Shown here one piece after another: positions 39,318 to 43,001 of a stretch of DNA of 43,001 nt (the stretch's first letter is position 1; the number at the start of each line of letters is the position of its first letter). Below the pieces are notes generated by a model that did no database searches, was not told the DNA's origin, and saw only the letters and a list, made by a program, of their open reading frames with translations. Position numbers and translations under genes: made by a program. The stretch is from Loigolactobacillus bifermentans DSM 20003 (GTDB lineage: Bacteria > Bacillota > Bacilli > Lactobacillales > Lactobacillaceae). Location of the stretch: positions 1 to 43,001 of the forward strand of contig NZ_AZDA01000011.1 of NCBI RefSeq assembly GCF_001434575.1. Direction: 5' to 3'.

Positions 39318-40751
39318 TCATTGACTCTTTCGCTTGCCATACTTTGCTAGAATATCTGCAATGCTATATTCCTTTAGAATGAGCCTATTTTCTAATAATA
39401 ACTTATGCAGGAGATTATTTTTATTTTCTTGCCTTGAAGTCTTAATATACCGAGTTAATAAACCATTAATTCTATTGAGGCTTTCAGTTTCAATAGAAAG
39501 TGACTGATCTCGACCAGGGTAATCCGTGTACCAGTACTCTATAATAACATCACTATTGTATATATCAGCTGTATCGAAAATTGTTCGAAAATATGAGTCG
39601 TCAGCTTTTGATAAACTGTGACCTAGGATTACGATTTTATCAACGTTATAATCAAGCCTAACTCTTTTCTTATCAGGAACACATTTTGATAAAACAGTAT
39701 TCAACTCTGATAGACGAAAGGTCTTAGTGAATGGTGCCATAAAGTCTGTAAATTCTGGATAGTCGAGAATTACTTGATAATCAAATCCAATAATGATTCC
39801 AGAATTTTCTTCTGGGACCAACGATTCATTTTCTATTGATCCATGTATGTTTAGTTGATTCCCACAGTAAAGGCTCTTAGATTCCTTCAGTGCAGGTCGA
39901 GAATAGTTAAAATTAAGTATTTGAACTTGTTGATTTTGCTGGGTTTCATTGAGAACAGAATACATCAAAGCGTTTGATGCATCTTGATAGTTAAGTCCAC
40001 TGTTTAGAAGTTTTCCTTGGCGTTCAGCAATGAACTTTGAAAACTCGGATTCCCAAATATTAATGTCTCGTATTAATACGGGTTGAAGAGAATAAAAACT
40101 AGGAAATATCCCGGGAATTTGCAGATCTTTTTCAGGATCACTGATATTATCCATTTTTATAGTCTGTGAGGTCTTAACATCACCAGTATGCAAAAAATAC
40201 GGATTAAAAAGGTCCAATCGAGATGACTTTTCTGTATAAAATTTATTCACTCGATACAACAATAGTAATTGCCAAAAATAACCATTACTCACATGATCTA
40301 AGTTGTCAGGAGTAATAGCCAACAATTTATTAAGGTTAACAACTAGCTCAGCATCCAGACCATCCGTATTTCTTAATAGAAATTCATCACGTGATAATAC
40401 AATGCCCACTTCATCCATTGCCGAAATGATTTTCTCTTCGTCTTCCTTTTTGGATTCAATACCTCTACCAGAAATTAATCCCAAAAAATCTTGATTATAT
40501 ATTACATCAAGGACGGAATCTTTTAAAAATTTTTCAAAGTTCCACCAATCCCAATTGTCATTTTGTTCTTGTTTTCCCCATCCACCATAGGTATGGGTCT
40601 CCAGAGCAAGATCAATTATTGTCCAATCTGAAAGTTTAACATTTTCTAACTGTTTACGGCGATAAATACCAAATTCTTTGAAGGTTGATTGCATACCAAG
40701 TGCTAAATCAAAACCATTTCCTATAATGAATAATGTTTTTTTCTCGGCCAT
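39318..40751 (-). CDS. AbiH-family abortive infection protein
   Basis: A 477-aa protein of the AbiH family, first known from a lactococcal phage abortive-infection system. The family-defining N-terminus FIIGNGFDLALGM (residues about 6-18) is followed by central acidic/aromatic segments, LNFNYSRP and NIHGSI (about 290-320), and the C-terminal KIVILGHSLSKADDSYF (about 385-402). This is similar in layout to SIR2-like folds. The ATG at 40751 follows GGTGAGG by eight bases. It lies upstream of, and in the same orientation as, the AbiE pair, in the orf21-oriT gap. Mechanism unknown. Confidence 0.85.
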   Translation of the reverse strand: MAEKKTLFIIGNGFDLALGMQSTFKEFGIYRRKQLENVKLSDWTIIDLALETHTYGGWGKQEQNDNWDWWNFEKFLKDSVLDVIYNQDFLGLISGRGIESKKEDEEKIISAMDEVGIVLSRDEFLLRNTDGLDAELVVNLNKLLAITPDNLDHVSNGYFWQLLLLYRVNKFYTEKSSRLDLFNPYFLHTGDVKTSQTIKMDNISDPEKDLQIPGIFPSFYSLQPVLIRDINIWESEFSKFIAERQGKLLNSGLNYQDASNALMYSVLNETQQNQQVQILNFNYSRPALKESKSLYCGNQLNIHGSIENESLVPEENSGIIIGFDYQVILDYPEFTDFMAPFTKTFRLSELNTVLSKCVPDKKRVRLDYNVDKIVILGHSLSKADDSYFRTIFDTADIYNSDVIIEYWYTDYPGRDQSLSIETESLNRINGLLTRYIKTSRQENKNNLLHKLLLENRLILKEYSIADILAKYGKRKSQ

Positions 40752-41057
40752 AACATTCGCCTCACCTAATTTTATAATATATAGTAAAAATTGTAACACT
40801 TTTTTTGATATAACAATAACCTTAGACTGATTCGCCCCGCCGTGCTGTGCAGCGCGAAAAGCGCGAGCGGAGGCGGCGGTCGGCGCAAGCCGGCCGCATC
40901 AACCCCCGGTATGTAACACGGGGGTAGAAAACTGATACGTCACGGCCGAAAATAGCGTAGAAACGTTGCCGTAACTACAACTTAATAGCTTTACCTAAAG
41001 ACGACCAGCTTGTGTAAGGTCGCCTTTTTGTATTTTGAAAAGAAAGGAGTTGATTCA
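40752..41057. other. Origin of transfer (oriT) region
   Basis: A 100-bp GC-rich block (about 40835-40940) stands out from AT-rich surroundings. It contains ACCCCCG (40902-40908) and CGGGGGT (40919-40925) flanking a GTATGTAAC-type loop. This matches the oriT nic-region pattern I recall from Tn916/ICEBs1-family elements (a C-run, TATG-TAAC, a G-run). Left of it are further hairpins such as GCGC-GAAAA-GCGC and CGGC-GCAA-GCCG. It is directly upstream of the MobT relaxase gene, the canonical location. Confidence 0.78.
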
Positions 41058-42263
41058 ATGCCGATTTGGCGTGAACAAATACGGACTAAGCGTAAGCAAC
41101 TGAATATCACGCAAACAACTTTAGCTCGACGCATCGGGATTACAGTGAGACACGTCCAACGTTTAGAAAACGGCACGCGGAGTCCAAGTAGTTCTTTACA
41201 AATGCAAATTGACTATGTATTAGCTCACTGGGGTGAAGATCCAGAATTAACACTCAATTTTGATTATGTGCGTATTCGCTTCCCCACTCATGATGTGGAG
41301 ACCTTGATTGAAAAGGTGCTCAATCTAAAAATGGATTTCATGCTATTCAATGACTGGGGATTATATGGTTATTCCACTAGCTATGTTTTTAGCAATATCC
41401 AAGTGATGGCTTCTACCCCAACCGAAAAAATTGGTACACTATTAGAACTTAAAGGCCAAGGGTGCCGTGAGTTTGAAGGAGTCCTATTGGCTAATGATGA
41501 AACTTGGTTTGACTTTTTTCGAAGGTGTTTAGAACTTAAAGCCGTTTTTAAACGAATTGATTTAGCTATTAATGATCACGCTGGTCTCCTCAGTATTCCT
41601 GAACTCATTACCAAATGTGAGAAAAATGAATGTATTTCGGTAATGCGTCGATTTGAAGGCCTAAAATCTGGTGCCATGACTGATGAACAAGCCGAAGATC
41701 ATGGTGCGAGTTTATACGTTGGTTCGATGAAAAGTGATATTTACTTCTGTATCTATGAAAAAGAAGCGGAACAACAACATAAGTTTGGTACTGACTATCA
41801 AACGGTCGGAATCAAAAACCGCTTTGAAATACGTTTGAAAAATGATCGCGCCAAGATAGCTATTGAAGATTTACTTGCCTATCGTGATGTTGAGCGAACT
41901 GCTTTTGGCATTATTACTCGCTATATTCGTTTTGTTAATCGAGGCAAAAATAAAGATCGGGCTAAATGGCCGCTTAATCCAACCTGGACAGTTTTTTGTG
42001 GCAAAGGTAGGCAGCCACTACGACTGACCCTTGATCCCGAGCCCTTTGATCTTCGCCGCACTCGCGCTTGGATAAAAAAGCAAGTTGCTCCAACCCTTAA
42101 AGTTCTGCTGAACATTGACGGCTATAACGGTAATAACAGCACGATGGCTATAATCAAGAACACCGAATTAAAGCAAAAGCATCAAACGATACTTGAACAA
42201 CAAACCCTTGGTATTAGTGAAGTTGGAGGTGATTATTTTGAAAACGACCAAGGAACTGAATAA
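41058..42263 (+). CDS. MobT-type relaxase / replication initiator (Tn916 Orf20)
   Basis: A 401-aa Rep_trans-family protein that nicks oriT to start conjugative transfer and possibly rolling-circle replication of the excised element. The N-terminal helix-turn-helix (QLNITQTTLARRIGITVRHVQRLENG read in parts, about residues 13-45) is typical of MobT, and the Rep_trans catalytic part follows (RIDLAINDHAG, NRFEIRLKNDRAK). The ATG at 41058 follows AAAGGAG; the longer frame to 41010 is not needed. It lies downstream of oriT and overlaps the next gene by 26 bases. Confidence 0.9.
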   Translation: MPIWREQIRTKRKQLNITQTTLARRIGITVRHVQRLENGTRSPSSSLQMQIDYVLAHWGEDPELTLNFDYVRIRFPTHDVETLIEKVLNLKMDFMLFNDWGLYGYSTSYVFSNIQVMASTPTEKIGTLLELKGQGCREFEGVLLANDETWFDFFRRCLELKAVFKRIDLAINDHAGLLSIPELITKCEKNECISVMRRFEGLKSGAMTDEQAEDHGASLYVGSMKSDIYFCIYEKEAEQQHKFGTDYQTVGIKNRFEIRLKNDRAKIAIEDLLAYRDVERTAFGIITRYIRFVNRGKNKDRAKWPLNPTWTVFCGKGRQPLRLTLDPEPFDLRRTRAWIKKQVAPTLKVLLNIDGYNGNNSTMAIIKNTELKQKHQTILEQQTLGISEVGGDYFENDQGTE

Positions 42264-42561
42264 GCCACTTGCCACCTTTCCCGCTGGAATCAAAGACTAT
42301 ATTTTCAATGTTTATTACTACCGATTACAATTGGTCGGTGTTATCGAAGATCCCAATTTTCTACAATTACATGAACTAGATAAGTATCTAACGCCAACCA
42401 GCTATATTGATTGGCGTTTTTCTGTGCATTGGCCGGCGCCGATTTTAGACGTGTACGGTAATCCAATTAAAAGCGAAGAGTTATTGCAATTGCTCTATCA
42501 GGTCTCGGCTAAAACCGGTTGGCCGCTACTAACCATTAAATCTTCCCGCAAATATTTTTGA
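42238..42561 (+). CDS. Hypothetical 107-aa protein downstream of MobT
   Basis: Unrecognised. The TTG start at 42238 has GGAGGTGATTA directly upstream at good distance and lies within the 3' end of the relaxase gene, so the two are coupled. The protein is aromatic-rich (DYIFNVYYYRLQL, SYIDWRFSVHWPAP) without membrane segments. In Tn916-like elements small genes of unknown role often follow orf20. Confidence 0.65.
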   Translation: MKTTKELNKPLATFPAGIKDYIFNVYYYRLQLVGVIEDPNFLQLHELDKYLTPTSYIDWRFSVHWPAPILDVYGNPIKSEELLQLLYQVSAKTGWPLLTIKSSRKYF

Positions 42562-42577
42562 ATTTTGAGGTATCATC

Positions 42578-43000
42578 ATGAAATTTTTAGACCTATTTTC
42601 TGGCATTGGTGGTTTTAGGCTTGGGATGGAACAAGCCGGGCACACTTGTGTTGGCTATTGCGAAATAGATAAATTTTCGCGTAAAAGCTACGAAGCAATT
42701 TTTGATATCAAAGGAGAATGGACTGCCCATGACATCACAACAGTTAGAATTACTGAACTTCCAACCGCAGATATTTGGTGCTTCGGATTTCCATGCCAAG
42801 ACATCAGCCTTGCTGGAAAATTGCGAGGATTCACCACAGGCCATCGTTCAAGTCTGTTCTTCACAGTTACAAACCTTATTAAGCAGCTACCCGATAATCG
42901 CCGACCCACAATTCTATTTATTGAGAACGTTAAAAACCTTCTTAGTCCTGAATTATGCATATGCATCAAATTGATTGGCCAAATTATCAGTTTTACGTAA
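42578..43000 (+). CDS. C5-cytosine DNA methyltransferase, N-terminal part only
   Basis: The 140-aa frame contains the catalytic half of a C5-cytosine methyltransferase: motif I DLFSGIGGFRLG (4-15, AdoMet binding), motif IV GFPCQDIS with the catalytic Cys (about 70), and motif VI FIENVKNLL (about 117-125). Right after motif VI the sequence stops resembling the family and a TAA closes the frame at 42998-43000. The target-recognition domain and motifs VIII-X (another 150-250 residues) are absent. It is either a frameshifted or rearranged remnant, or the remainder lies in another frame beyond the window. A hemimethylation or anti-restriction role on an ICE would be typical if intact. Confidence 0.8.
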   Translation: MKFLDLFSGIGGFRLGMEQAGHTCVGYCEIDKFSRKSYEAIFDIKGEWTAHDITTVRITELPTADIWCFGFPCQDISLAGKLRGFTTGHRSSLFFTVTNLIKQLPDNRRPTILFIENVKNLLSPELCICIKLIGQIISFT

Positions 43001-43001
43001 T

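Noticed and set aside
1-43001. CRISPR arrays, tRNA or rRNA genes
   Set aside because: I found no regularly spaced short repeats and no cloverleaf or rRNA-like stretch on either strand when reading; a tool run could still find a diverged tRNA.

Overview
The window is chromosomal DNA from a member of the Lactobacillaceae (low-GC Firmicutes). The evidence is an R-specific short-chain alcohol dehydrogenase of the Lactobacillus brevis/kefiri type, catabolite-responsive (cre) elements, GTG and TTG starts behind strong Shine-Dalgarno sequences, a Gram-positive LexA box, an LPXTG surface protein and a Tn916/ICEBs1-type conjugative element. No rRNA, tRNA or CRISPR array was recognised. The species cannot be fixed by reading alone.

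Positions 1-18000 are mostly ordinary chromosome. In order: an NADP(H)-type alcohol dehydrogenase under a perfect cre; a four-gene ABC exporter/NarL-type two-component operon; a histidine phosphatase; a Bcr/CflA-type MFS pump; a FetAB iron exporter; an MmcQ/YjbR protein; a TetR regulator divergent from an SDR oxidoreductase, with repeated operators; and a 2-deoxyribose utilisation operon (deoC-deoP-deoX-deoK) divergent from a SorC-type deoR. The 3' end of fetB has been duplicated around a 1.8 kb insert carrying an AlbA_2 (Schlafen-like) ATP-binding protein gene that is cut short by an in-frame TGA.

Positions 18111-24500 hold the most unusual locus: a minus-strand cluster made of a 1160-aa SF2 helicase with a probable C-terminal PD-(D/E)xK nuclease, an unrecognised 703-aa protein that overlaps it, and a MazE/MazF-type antitoxin-toxin pair. 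Its promoter (TTGTTC-17-TACAAT) is followed immediately by a near-consensus LexA/DinR SOS box. I read this as a candidate DNA-damage-inducible defence or DNA-processing system of undetermined family.

Positions 24542-30245 hold an APC-family permease whose promoter and first codons are repeated 4.1 kb away. The repeats bracket a degraded IS3-family orfA, an AT-rich DHA2-type MFS pump, a frameshifted MarR gene and an aldo/keto reductase, which looks like horizontally acquired, partly decayed DNA.

From about 30500 to the right edge lies the leading part of a Tn916-family integrative conjugative element: a 1307-aa thioester-domain/CnaB LPQTG adhesin, small genes including a SpoVG-like protein, two DUF961 (YdcP) proteins, an FtsK/TcpA coupling protein, an inverted AbiE toxin-antitoxin plus AbiH phage-defence cargo, an oriT with its GC-rich inverted repeat, the MobT relaxase, and a C5-cytosine methyltransferase whose frame closes early at the window edge. 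Integrase, the remaining transfer genes and attR lie outside the window.
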